Notes: generated from the letters alone by a model not told the origin. Positions 7,507-15,539 are shown, counted from the stretch's first letter. The stretch: 17,911 nt of DNA from Fidelibacterota bacterium UBA6531 (GCA_002436185.1 DJKX01000011.1:1-17911); one strand, 5' to 3'. Numbers and translations are program-made.

Positions 7507-8697
7507 TTATTCCGAGGCAGTAAGTTTAAAGATTATTCCGTTATAGTCCACAATATAGAGTTCACCATTATTATCCTCGCCAAAAGAGGAAATATAGTTA
7601 GTGAAGCCACCACCGCCCAAGCTGATCTCTTCAGTTCTGTTTTGAAATTCGGTGGCTTTACCATTTTTTTCTTTAAACGTCCAAATGTTGCCTGAACAAT
7701 AATCTGCAAAAAAATATGTTCCCTGCAATTCCGAGATTGCGGAACCACGGTATACATAACCACCAGTGACCGAACAACCGTCCACATTGGGTTCATCCAT
7801 ACCGGTCAAAATCTTCATATAATTGGCATCGTTGGGGTATTCGAAAATGGGGAGTACACCAGTCTGCTCGCAATCTTCTTTTGGGTTGTAGCAATGATTC
7901 CCTTCCATAACCCGCCAGCCGAAATTTTGGCCGCCGGCATTTTCCGCTGCTACAAAATCAATTTCTTCCCATAAATCCTGGCCCACGTCTCCCAAGTAAA
8001 CATCTCCTTTTCCCCGATCAAATGAAAAGCGCCAAACATTTCGCAATCCGTAGAGCCAAATCTCGTCTTTAGCATCTTCATTATTAATAAATGGATTATC
8101 ATCTGGAATTGCATATGGATCACCAGTATCCACATTAATGCGCAGAATTTTGCCAAAAAGATTTCCCAGATTTTGGGCATTATTATAAGGATCGCCCCAT
8201 TTACCCCCGTCACCTACTGAAATATATAAATAGCCATCCGGACCAAATTCCATGTGACCACCATTATGGTTGGAAAAAGGTTGCTTCAATTTGATTAGTA
8301 CTTTTTCAGAATTTGTATCTAATCTATCTGGATCACTTGCAACCCTGAAGCGAGAAACGATAGTATGGTCATTTTTATCAGAATAATTGATATAGACAAA
8401 ACCATTGTTTTGATAATTGGCATGAAAGGCCAATCCAAGTAGTCCGCGTTCATCCCCAGGCCTGATGGGATTATGAACCTTGTTACGCAGGTCAGCATAA
8501 GGCTTTCGAACTGTCATACCATTTTTGATGATTTTAATAATTCCTTTTTGTTCCAATACAAAGAGTCTGTCATTATCTCCCGGAGGCTGACAGACATATA
8601 CTGGTTTAGTAAAACCGTTGGCTATTTGAATGGACGAAAGACCTAGGTCTTTTGCAAATAAAAACAAGGAGGTGAAAAAAAATAAAATGTATCTCAT
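7507..8697 (-). CDS. Secreted PQQ-dependent sugar (glucose/sorbosone-type) dehydrogenase
   Basis: The 396-aa product has a signal peptide (MRYILFFFTSLFLFA) and the six-bladed propeller pattern of the GSDH family: GLLGLAFHANYQNNGFVYI (86-104), HNGGHMEFGPDGYLYISVGD (144-163) with the family's catalytic-type His144, GKILRINVDTG (183-193), LYGLRNVWRFSFD (215-227), GDVGQDLWEEIDF (236-248) and GGYVYRG (312-318). Members oxidise aldose sugars in the periplasm with bound PQQ and pass electrons to the respiratory chain; some homologues (HHIP-like) have lost catalysis. Four cysteines (269, 276, 308, 334) could form disulfides, as expected for an exported protein. No PQQ synthesis genes are in the window. 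The start overlaps the PAP2 gene stop (ATGA, 8694-8697). Confidence 0.88.
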   Translation of the reverse strand: MRYILFFFTSLFLFAKDLGLSSIQIANGFTKPVYVCQPPGDNDRLFVLEQKGIIKIIKNGMTVRKPYADLRNKVHNPIRPGDERGLLGLAFHANYQNNGFVYINYSDKNDHTIVSRFRVASDPDRLDTNSEKVLIKLKQPFSNHNGGHMEFGPDGYLYISVGDGGKWGDPYNNAQNLGNLFGKILRINVDTGDPYAIPDDNPFINNEDAKDEIWLYGLRNVWRFSFDRGKGDVYLGDVGQDLWEEIDFVAAENAGGQNFGWRVMEGNHCYNPKEDCEQTGVLPIFEYPNDANYMKILTGMDEPNVDGCSVTGGYVYRGSAISELQGTYFFADYCSGNIWTFKEKNGKATEFQNRTEEISLGGGGFTNYISSFGEDNNGELYIVDYNGIIFKLTASE

Positions 8698-9290
8698 GGT
8701 AAAAGTATACTAAATCTTAACTGCGGAGATTCATTTGTATTATATTTTTTGTTGTTGATTAAATTATTGGAGAAAAAAGCAACAGTATAGCCCACCACCC
8801 AGCCGGCAATAACATCAGACACATAATGATTCCCCACATAGACTTGGCTGTATCCACTTAAAAATGTGTAACAAACCATAAATGGAAACAATTCCGGGTT
8901 TTCTAAGGTGACAGTTGTTGCCCAAGCTACAGTTGTTGCAGCATGGCCGGAAGGGAATGAGGGCGTAAACCGGGAATTCCACATACGGGGATTATAATGT
9001 CTTTGGGGCCGTTCACGTTTAAAAAAGTATTTCCCCAAAGCGATAGGTAATTGAACTCCAAGGGTGGTTGCAAACGAAGGCACAAGTTTTTCATTCCCAA
9101 TTTGATTTAATCCTGCGGATCCAAATTCAATAAAGGGTGTAGCTATTGCCAACCCCTCCATAGCGACATCCATAATCGGGTTGTTATTTTTCCCTTCTAA
9201 CGTAGATGTTAAAATAATATCTGCTTTTGTTAAGTAGTTTTGTGAAAATGTAAAAGAGAAGGAAATCAGAAAAATGAAAATGTGATTCAT
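8694..9290 (-). CDS. Exported PAP2-family phosphatase with altered third motif
   Basis: The 198-aa product begins with a signal-like hydrophobic segment (MNHIFIFLISFSFTFS) and carries the PAP2/vanadium chloroperoxidase motifs: KYFFKRERP (87-95, the K-x6-RP motif), PSGH (113-116) and SQVYVGNHYVSD (148-159), with His155 and Asp159 as the expected nucleophile and partner. The usual third motif is SR-x5-H-x3-D; here the arginine is Gln149 (codon CAA). Family members dephosphorylate lipid phosphates such as phosphatidate, undecaprenyl pyrophosphate or lipid A at the periplasmic face. The later hydrophobic segments (PELFPFMVCYTFLSG, VIAGWVVGYTVAFF) suggest membrane attachment. It is joined by ATGA overlaps to ligA upstream and the sugar dehydrogenase downstream. 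Confidence 0.85.
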   Translation of the reverse strand: MNHIFIFLISFSFTFSQNYLTKADIILTSTLEGKNNNPIMDVAMEGLAIATPFIEFGSAGLNQIGNEKLVPSFATTLGVQLPIALGKYFFKRERPQRHYNPRMWNSRFTPSFPSGHAATTVAWATTVTLENPELFPFMVCYTFLSGYSQVYVGNHYVSDVIAGWVVGYTVAFFSNNLINNKKYNTNESPQLRFSILLP

Positions 9291-11287
9291 TTAACCAAAT
9301 CCAAAAATTCTGATTCTATTAACACAGATATACCTAATTCTTCAGCTTTCATTAGTTTGGATCCGGCATTTTTTCCTGCTACAACATAATCTGTTTTTGT
9401 GCTGACGGAACCGGCTGCACGCCCGCCTCTGGATTCGACTATTTCTTTTCCTTCTTTGCGGGTAATTGATTCAAGGGATCCTGTGAATACAAACGTTTTT
9501 CCCGCAAAAATCTGTTCCGTTTCATTATTAACCGGTTCTAAAACAATGCCTAGATCAAAACAATTATTGACGATGTTTACATTGTTTTTATCTGTCCAAA
9601 ATTTGACAATAGTTTCTGCAACAATGGGTCCCACTTCAACTATGGCTTCGAGATCTTCAACATTTGTTTTCATGAAATCTTCCATGTTTCCGCTAAATGC
9701 TTTTTCCAATACTTTAGCAACGTGTTCGCCTACATTGCGGATTCCTAAAGCATGGACAAAACGATGAAAGGTCGTGGACTTGGAATTGTTTAATGCAGAT
9801 ATTGTATTATCTGCTGATTTTTCAGCCATTCTTTCCAGATCAGAAAGCTGGTCTACTGAAAGACGAAAAAGATCATCAACGGATTTGACTAGATTCTTCT
9901 CCACTAGTTGATCAATCAGCTTTTCACCTACACCATCGATATCCATAGCATTCTTGGACACGAAATGTTCAATACGCCTTTTTACTTGGGCGGGGCAGGA
10001 TAAATTTTGACAGCGAGCGACGACTTCACCTTCCGGGCGATATATATCATGATCACATTCAGGACACGTGTTGATCATTTTAAACGGTGATGAATTTGCC
10101 GGACGTTTTTCTAAAATTATTTTCACTACTTGGGGAATGACATCACCTGCCCTCTGGATTAAAACAGTATCACCCACACGGATATCTTTTCGGTCTATTT
10201 CGTCTTGGTTGTGAAGAGTAACATTGGATACCACAACGCCTCCCACTTTTACCGGCACCAGTTTTGCAACGGGTGTAACGGCTCCTGTTCGACCAACAGA
10301 AAGAATAATATTTTCAATGACAGTCGTTTCTTGCTGTGCCTTGAATTTACCCGCAATTGCCCAGCGGGGTGAGCGGCTGCGCGAACCTAATTTCTCCTGT
10401 AAATCATAATTATTTACTTTGAAAACGGAACCATCTATTTCATAGGGGAGTGTATTACGACGGGATTCCAGATCAGAATGAAAAGCGACAGCTTCTTCAA
10501 TTCCATTTAAAATTTTGATTTCAGGATTTACAGGGAATCCCCAGTTTTGTAGTGCTGCCAGAAATTCGCTATGAGTTTCAAACGTCATTCCTTCCACCAT
10601 ACCTGCCTGATAGCAAAAAATAGATAAAGGCCGTGTGGCTGTAATCCTGGAATCAAGTTGGCGCAGGCTGCCGGCTGCGGCATTACGAGGATTGGCAAAA
10701 ACAGGTTTATCATTTGCCTCCTGTTGTATGTTCAACTTTAAAAAATCATCTTTACGGATAAACACTTCTCCCCGGACTTCCAACAACGCCGGCACCGATT
10801 GCGCTTCCACGCGGAGGGTGAGAGGAATGGCTCGAATTGTTTTTAAATTTTGGGTGATATCTTCACCGGTTGTACCATCACCACGGGTAGAGCCATTTAC
10901 AAATTTTCCTTTTTCATACACCAACTCGACTGCCAATCCATCCAGCTTGGGTTCGGCAATATATTCTATTGCTTGTTCTTTGCCCAGCCTGCGAATTAAA
11001 CGATCGTGAAATGCAAGAATCTCTTCTGTATCCATGGCATTGGCTAATGACTGCATAGGTATACGATGCCTAATATTTCCAAATCCGTCCAATGGCGGTG
11101 CACCCACACGTTGAGTAGGAGAATCATCCGCTATTAAATCAGGATGTGCATCTTCAAGCAATTGTAATTCGCGGAGTAAGCGATCGTATTCTGCATCAGA
11201 AATAACAGGATCATCCAACACATAATAGCGGTAATTATGGTCGTTTAATTCTGACCGTAGATCGTTGATTTTATTAGAGGTATTCAT
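9287..11287 (-). CDS. ligA: NAD-dependent DNA ligase
   Basis: At 666 aa this is a full-length bacterial LigA, which seals nicks in replication and repair using NAD. Domains in order are: Ia with YYVLDDPVISDAEYDRLLRE (21-40) for NMN binding; the adenylation domain with nucleophile Lys114 in EPKLDGLA and STRGDGTTGEDIT (133-145); the OB fold around 320-395; a four-cysteine zinc finger (Cys408, 411, 426, 431); helix-hairpin-helix repeats at about 445-570; and a C-terminal BRCT domain (about 594-666, GKTFVFTGSLESITR). All key residues are present and the gene looks intact. Its ATG overlaps the stop of an unknown exported-protein gene, and its stop overlaps the PAP2 start, so an essential gene sits in the middle of a run of envelope genes. 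Confidence 0.98.
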   Translation of the reverse strand: MNTSNKINDLRSELNDHNYRYYVLDDPVISDAEYDRLLRELQLLEDAHPDLIADDSPTQRVGAPPLDGFGNIRHRIPMQSLANAMDTEEILAFHDRLIRRLGKEQAIEYIAEPKLDGLAVELVYEKGKFVNGSTRGDGTTGEDITQNLKTIRAIPLTLRVEAQSVPALLEVRGEVFIRKDDFLKLNIQQEANDKPVFANPRNAAAGSLRQLDSRITATRPLSIFCYQAGMVEGMTFETHSEFLAALQNWGFPVNPEIKILNGIEEAVAFHSDLESRRNTLPYEIDGSVFKVNNYDLQEKLGSRSRSPRWAIAGKFKAQQETTVIENIILSVGRTGAVTPVAKLVPVKVGGVVVSNVTLHNQDEIDRKDIRVGDTVLIQRAGDVIPQVVKIILEKRPANSSPFKMINTCPECDHDIYRPEGEVVARCQNLSCPAQVKRRIEHFVSKNAMDIDGVGEKLIDQLVEKNLVKSVDDLFRLSVDQLSDLERMAEKSADNTISALNNSKSTTFHRFVHALGIRNVGEHVAKVLEKAFSGNMEDFMKTNVEDLEAIVEVGPIVAETIVKFWTDKNNVNIVNNCFDLGIVLEPVNNETEQIFAGKTFVFTGSLESITRKEGKEIVESRGGRAAGSVSTKTDYVVAGKNAGSKLMKAEELGISVLIESEFLDLVK

Positions 11288-11724
11288 CGACGCTGGGCCA
11301 GTTTACGTTTGAAATATTCAGCAGGATCTTCCAATGTGCGTTTTACAAGAATTATATAGCCGTCCTTATCCAGCGGCGCAGCGTAAATTGAATCATCTTT
11401 CAGAATTACCACGAAAAAATATTCGATTGTTTTCGCCGGTGTTAATAGAGGATTGAAAGAGTGGCGGTATCGGGCTCTTACTGTTTTAAGCGGAAATTCT
11501 AAGTAGTTTTCTACTGCATCCGTTTTTATAAATACACTAGTAGATTCAATTTCATTTTCATCAAAATCAACAAACAAATCCAAATTAAAAGGTCTAGTAT
11601 TGAATAATACTTTTTCAGGATGGTGAAATACCTTTGGAGTAATGGGGAATGGGCCTTTTGGGGGCAGTGTTATATCTGATGCTTGAATTAGGCTTGAAGC
11701 AAACAGAAGTAGTAATAACTTCAA
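11284..11724 (-). CDS. Uncharacterised exported protein (146 aa), TTG start
   Basis: The family is not recognised. The N-terminus is a clear signal peptide (KLLLLLFASSLIQA, cleavage before SDITLPP). The mature part is proline-rich at first (LPPKGPFPITPKVFHHP), then beta-rich (PFNLDLFVDFDE, IEYFFVVILKDDSIYAAP), as in a small Ig-like or lipocalin-size domain, and ends in a basic tail (EYFKRKLAQRR). The start codon is TTG (11724-11722). No methionine occurs anywhere else in the frame, so TTG is the only reasonable start that keeps the signal peptide. It lies 8 nt after the PLP-enzyme stop, and its stop overlaps the ligA start by 4 nt. Confidence 0.75.
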   Translation of the reverse strand: MKLLLLLFASSLIQASDITLPPKGPFPITPKVFHHPEKVLFNTRPFNLDLFVDFDENEIESTSVFIKTDAVENYLEFPLKTVRARYRHSFNPLLTPAKTIEYFFVVILKDDSIYAAPLDKDGYIILVKRTLEDPAEYFKRKLAQRR

Positions 11725-11732
11725 GATATTGA

Positions 11733-13211
11733 TTAACCGTTAACGTAATTATCGATGAAATCGGCTACAGAAAAGTGGTTTTTAAGTGCAAGATTGAATG
11801 TATTATGGCGATAATTATCACTTTCATCTACATGATACTGTGCAGTATATAATTCAGTATTTTGTGTAATGTCAATTAATGCTTGTTCTAAAGCGTCAAT
11901 GTCTGACAGTGTGTTATACAATCCAAATGACGCTCGTACCATCCCGGACTTTAGTTTAAATGCGTTTTCAAAGTTTTCTTCATCAACGGTTTCTGTGGCT
12001 TCGAGCAAATCGTCCAAGATCATTTCCTTAACGTATGGATGAGCACAAAAACATTCATTTCTAACAGCAATGTTATGGTAATCATTCAAGATGGCGGCGG
12101 TGAGCCCATGATCCATTCCTTTAATATTAAAGGAAATCGACGCCGCCCGTGGACAAATTTTGTAATCGAGTTCACCGTAAATAATTATACCCGGAATTTT
12201 CTGAATTGTTTCTAATGCAGATAAAACAAGTTCTCCTTCATCATCAAATATTTCCTCCATTCCAATGCGATCGAGTACATCTATCGCTGTTGCCAAACCA
12301 ATGGCGCCGGGAATATTGGGTGTGCCGGCTTCTTCACGATCAGGGAAATTTGTTTTGACTTCATAACGTTCTACGTACACATTTTCTACCATTCCACCTC
12401 CCACTTCTTCCGGCTCAATATTCTCGAGTATCTCCTTTCGGCAGATGACAGCTCCCGGCGAGCCGGGGACATAGGTTTTGTGCCCGGAAAAAACGAGTGC
12501 ATCTATATTTCTGTTCGGATTTTTATGACCGCTCATCTGCACGGGCAAATGGGCAACCAATTGGGCTCCATCAATTAAAATAAGAGCACCGTATTCATGA
12601 GCCAATTCAGCTATATCATAAATGGGATTAATAATTCCCGTCACATTGCTAACGCCGGTTACTGCAACATAATTTACCTGCCCTTTGTTTTTTAGCAATT
12701 CATCTTCAAGGGCATTCAAGTTGATACAGCCCGCTCGTCCTTCATAGCTATTGAGGGGAATATGAATCACTTTTTCAGCATGTTTTCTATGGGGGAGATC
12801 ATTGGAATGATGTTCCATGAGTGAAATTAAAGCAATGTGCTGATCTGGCCGATAATCGCGAAATACCCTGGCCAATCGGTTTATTCCGGCTGTTGTACCA
12901 CTCCCAGTGAAAAAGCACGTGTATATTTCCGGATCTGCCTTGAGAAAAGATAAAATTCGCTCGTGAGCCCATTGGTATTGTTTTGAAGAAATATGAGCGG
13001 AAAAATGCAGTATACTATGGGTATTGGCATAATGTTCATAGAACGCTTCAACGGCATCATGAGCGGCACCCATCATTAATGTGGATGCAGTAGAATCCAA
13101 ATAAATACGCTGGCTTTTTTTACCATTAGCTAAAGTATATACAGTATCCAGCCCGATAAAATCAGCCGCGACTTTTGCTAATAATTTATCTTTTGTTTTC
13201 GTGTTTTCCAT
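11733..13211 (-). CDS. Class V aminotransferase-fold PLP enzyme, cysteine desulfurase-like (SufS-type)
   Basis: The 492-aa cytosolic enzyme follows the SufS/CsdA pattern: IYLDSTAST (37-45), FTGSGTTAGINRLARV (101-116), MEHHSNDLP (132-140, PLP-stacking His), TGVSNVTGIINPI (185-197), IDGAQLVAHLPV (213-224, PLP Asp214) and FSGHKTYVPGSPG (241-253), with Schiff-base Lys245. The loop RNECFCAHPY (384-393) aligns with SufS RxGHHCAQP, placing the likely persulfide Cys at 389 with an additional Cys387. Family members take sulfur or selenium from (seleno)cysteine, but related ones act as lyases or epimerases. It is about 85 residues longer than SufS, including a C-terminal tail from about 450 ending FIDNYVNG. 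No SufE, IscU or other Fe-S genes are nearby, so the pathway is open. Confidence 0.85.
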   Translation of the reverse strand: MENTKTKDKLLAKVAADFIGLDTVYTLANGKKSQRIYLDSTASTLMMGAAHDAVEAFYEHYANTHSILHFSAHISSKQYQWAHERILSFLKADPEIYTCFFTGSGTTAGINRLARVFRDYRPDQHIALISLMEHHSNDLPHRKHAEKVIHIPLNSYEGRAGCINLNALEDELLKNKGQVNYVAVTGVSNVTGIINPIYDIAELAHEYGALILIDGAQLVAHLPVQMSGHKNPNRNIDALVFSGHKTYVPGSPGAVICRKEILENIEPEEVGGGMVENVYVERYEVKTNFPDREEAGTPNIPGAIGLATAIDVLDRIGMEEIFDDEGELVLSALETIQKIPGIIIYGELDYKICPRAASISFNIKGMDHGLTAAILNDYHNIAVRNECFCAHPYVKEMILDDLLEATETVDEENFENAFKLKSGMVRASFGLYNTLSDIDALEQALIDITQNTELYTAQYHVDESDNYRHNTFNLALKNHFSVADFIDNYVNG

Positions 13212-13267
13212 TGATGGAATTTAAAGTTTCTTGAAGCCTATTTTGAATAGAATATTATCAAAGGATT
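13212..13267 (-). other. 56-bp gap upstream of the PLP-enzyme gene
   Basis: This AT-rich gap lies between the 138-aa exported-protein gene and the PLP-enzyme gene. No hairpin with a T tract is present, and no clear -35/-10 pair was found. It could hold a weak internal promoter, but nothing specific supports that. Confidence 0.25.
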
Positions 13268-13684
13268 CTACAATTCTTTAAAATAGAAACAATCTTTATA
13301 CCATTTTTCATAACTTATTTTTTTATGGATGAATGTATCAATACTGCATTTTGCTTTGCCGACGCAAACTTGAGGTGGTTCATCCCGGATATCGCTGTGC
13401 ATCACTACAATAAATTTGCTGAATTTCTTTTTAGCATATTGCCCCATATTGGTAAGCGCTGAATAAGCAAAGCCCATATCTTCATTGGCACGATTACGGT
13501 CTGTACGAATATCCACCTGATAAACACGGCCCTCCCTTGTTTTGTAAATATTAACGCCTAACAATTTTGGGGCTGAATGGTTGCGTTGGAAATAACGAGG
13601 CGTCATTGATTTCAGTTCTGAATCGTTAAATTTTGGTTTGGCAAAAATCAATAATGGTAGAAGTAATAAAATCAGTTTTTTCAT
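13268..13684 (-). CDS. Uncharacterised exported protein (138 aa)
   Basis: The family is not recognised. It has a textbook signal peptide (MKKLILLLLPLLIFA, cleavage before KPKFND). The mature protein is basic and mixed alpha/beta: YQVDIRTDRNRANEDMGFAY is followed by a helix with KKKFSKFIVVMHSDIRDE. Three cysteines in the second half (VCVGKAKC and DCF) could form a disulfide in the periplasm. The ATG at 13684 is preceded by GGAGAAAG at a good distance, one of the few strong ribosome binding sites in the window. It starts 1 nt after the stop of the upstream lipoprotein gene, so the two are very likely cotranscribed. Confidence 0.72.
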   Translation of the reverse strand: MKKLILLLLPLLIFAKPKFNDSELKSMTPRYFQRNHSAPKLLGVNIYKTREGRVYQVDIRTDRNRANEDMGFAYSALTNMGQYAKKKFSKFIVVMHSDIRDEPPQVCVGKAKCSIDTFIHKKISYEKWYKDCFYFKEL

Positions 13685-13685
13685 T

Positions 13686-14663
13686 TCACTTTCTCCGTTT
13701 GTAAGCTAAAAATAAAATGATTAAGAATAATCCGGCAGTGATAAGAACTGCAGTTTGAATACGTTGTGGTGAATACACAACTGAAGCTGCTTCAATTACA
13801 TAATCATCATTTATGTATTGCTGTAATCCAAATGACCACTTTAATGTATCTCTAATAATGGTATCAGCATTGGTTGAAGTGATGACACCAGGCAATATTG
13901 CCCAATATTTAAATTGATCATCCTGCAAATCACTCGACAATTCTAATTCCTCTTCATAAACGTTGGTTGCATTGCTTAATAACGTACTGTAACCAATTGG
14001 CAAATCTTTGCTAAAAGGCTTTAACATTTGATCAATAAAGGATTGTTTATTTTCCAGTTCATCAAATAATTCTTTTTGGCTTACTCTGGCCAGTGTATTG
14101 TGAATATGATTCCCAATCCGTTCAGCTATACCATCATCAATGGCGGTTGATGGATCATTTTGCAAATCATTCAAACCCTGTGAACATATATAATAAAATG
14201 CTTCATCCAGCCATCGCGTGGAATCGGAATCACTTTCCTGTAGACTCCGGCCAAAGGATGGATATTTTAGGTAAACCTGCCGTCCTTTAAATACGTTTCG
14301 CAATGTATAACGCGTTGCAAAATGCCCATCCTTTTTTGTGATTTGTATTGGATGCTGAAGGGCAGTTAATGAATCATTTCTGGATGTAAATATATATGCT
14401 TGTGTTATGATCCCTTGAGTGGACATTGTCCAAATGTCATCATCATTTCTTTTTTCTTTTGTAACATGGGTATTCCAGTCCAGACCAGCAGGGTGGGGGA
14501 AATCATTGTTGAAAACATCGATGGAATCACCTTTGGTAATGAAATTCATTGTATAACGGCCATCAGGATGAACCTTAACACTAATGAGTGTTTCAACACA
14601 ACCAGTGAAAAGTATACCAGCAACAGTTAGGATTAAAAAAAGAATTCTGTTATTTACGGACAT
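13686..14663 (-). CDS. Uncharacterised lipoprotein with C-terminal membrane anchor
   Basis: The frame is open upstream to 14753, but starting at the ATG at 14663 (alternatively 14669) puts a lipoprotein signal at the N-terminus: NNRILFLILTVAGILFTGC, with Cys22 the likely lipidated residue. The 325-aa product then has a beta-rich region (VKVHPDGRYTMNFITKGDS), a charged helical middle (DEAFYYICSQGLNDL, LFDELENKQSFIDQML) and a C-terminal hydrophobic helix TAVLITAGLFLIILFLAYKR ending in a basic cluster. A lipid anchor at one end and a transmembrane anchor at the other is unusual; the lipobox could also simply be the end of an ordinary signal peptide. The start overlaps the preceding membrane-protein gene by 14 nt. 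No family is recognised. Confidence 0.72.
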   Translation of the reverse strand: MSVNNRILFLILTVAGILFTGCVETLISVKVHPDGRYTMNFITKGDSIDVFNNDFPHPAGLDWNTHVTKEKRNDDDIWTMSTQGIITQAYIFTSRNDSLTALQHPIQITKKDGHFATRYTLRNVFKGRQVYLKYPSFGRSLQESDSDSTRWLDEAFYYICSQGLNDLQNDPSTAIDDGIAERIGNHIHNTLARVSQKELFDELENKQSFIDQMLKPFSKDLPIGYSTLLSNATNVYEEELELSSDLQDDQFKYWAILPGVITSTNADTIIRDTLKWSFGLQQYINDDYVIEAASVVYSPQRIQTAVLITAGLFLIILFLAYKRRK

Positions 14664-15480
14664 AATCATAAATACGAGGTGCATAAATATAACAAATCCA
14701 ACCGGTAAATAATCCAACAAGACTATCAATTGGATAATGGAAAGAACACACAATCGTAGAAAGAGTAATCAGCCAAAAAGCAATGATCCAAAACCATTTT
14801 CGACCCGGAAGAAATATATTTGCATAAACACAGGTAATCATTGCTCCGGCAACATGAAGACTGGGAAATGCTCCGCCACCAGGGTGGAGTTTATAAATCA
14901 AATTCATGATAGGAATCATTAATATACCATCAGGGATTATTTCTTCTCGTAAAGGTATTGGTCCATCAGCCGGGAGGAAAATCAAAAGCCATTGGTGAAA
15001 ACTTGTTGTTAATATTATTACAAAAAGGTATTCACTGATTTTAGAGTGTCTTTTTTTATACACAATCCAAGCAGGAACACCTAGTAACAAATAATAACCA
15101 AAATAGAAAAAGTGAAAAATTTCCAAACCAAAGATATTTAATTTTTGTGGAAGTATAGAATAAAGTGGTAATTGAAAAATAGCCAGATCCCATTTAATTA
15201 ATATTGGATCCAAACTGAACGGTATGATTGAATATTGTAACTCACACGCTTGTGGATAATGCCAAATGAGCAAAAATAACGGGTAGAATGTGTGGATGAA
15301 TTTAAAAGGTTGTCGATTGAAACGGTTGGCTAACCACGCTGAAAAAAATATCCACGCAGTAATAATAAAATTCAGTTGAAGATGATCTATCCAATCGGGG
15401 ACTGTGTGATTAAATAACAGTACGTGCACCGTAAGGAGCAATTCGTAGAGTAGAAGCAGTTTATCAATAATATTTAACAT
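14650..15480 (-). CDS. PAP2_3-type (inositolphosphorylceramide synthase-like) membrane protein
   Basis: The 276-aa polytopic membrane protein has about six hydrophobic helices. The C-terminal half has PADGPIPLREE (170-180), HPGGGAFPSLHVAG (199-212; motif two with PSLH, His209) and STIVCSFHYPIDSLVG (241-256; His248 and Asp252). This is the pattern of the PAP2_3/AUR1-like group, which lacks the classical K-x6-RP first motif. Members act on lipid-linked phosphate groups in membranes, as phosphatases or as phospho-head-group transferases; the exact reaction is unknown. Its ATG is only 3 nt downstream of the T tract of a terminator hairpin and has no room for an ordinary ribosome binding site. It is the first gene of the long minus-strand run. 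Confidence 0.83.
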   Translation of the reverse strand: MLNIIDKLLLLYELLLTVHVLLFNHTVPDWIDHLQLNFIITAWIFFSAWLANRFNRQPFKFIHTFYPLFLLIWHYPQACELQYSIIPFSLDPILIKWDLAIFQLPLYSILPQKLNIFGLEIFHFFYFGYYLLLGVPAWIVYKKRHSKISEYLFVIILTTSFHQWLLIFLPADGPIPLREEIIPDGILMIPIMNLIYKLHPGGGAFPSLHVAGAMITCVYANIFLPGRKWFWIIAFWLITLSTIVCSFHYPIDSLVGLFTGWICYIYAPRIYDYVRK

Positions 15481-15483
15481 AAT

Positions 15484-15513
15484 AAAAAAGGCACATCAAT
15501 TTGATGTGCCTTT
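15484..15513 (-). terminator. Rho-independent terminator of the SLH-TPR lipoprotein gene
   Basis: A perfect inverted repeat spans 15487-15513: AAAGGCACATCAA, one central T, TTGATGTGCCTTT. On the minus strand the stem is followed by six T residues (complement of 15484-15489). It lies 27 nt after the stop of the gene at 15540-16658, which it should terminate. In the plus direction the A tract makes it symmetric, but only three T residues follow before A-rich sequence, and no plus-strand gene ends here. Confidence 0.9.
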
Positions 15514-15539
15514 AATTTAAACAAAAGTCTGAATTAAAA

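Noticed and set aside
9399..11009. Plus-strand ORFs of 122 and 124 codons opposite ligA
   Set aside because: They mirror the highly conserved ligA frame and show no protein-like features of their own.
13686..14753. Longer reading frame for the lipoprotein, starting at a TTG at 14753
   Set aside because: The extension lies inside the PAP2_3-type gene, and starting at 14663 places a lipoprotein signal at the N-terminus.
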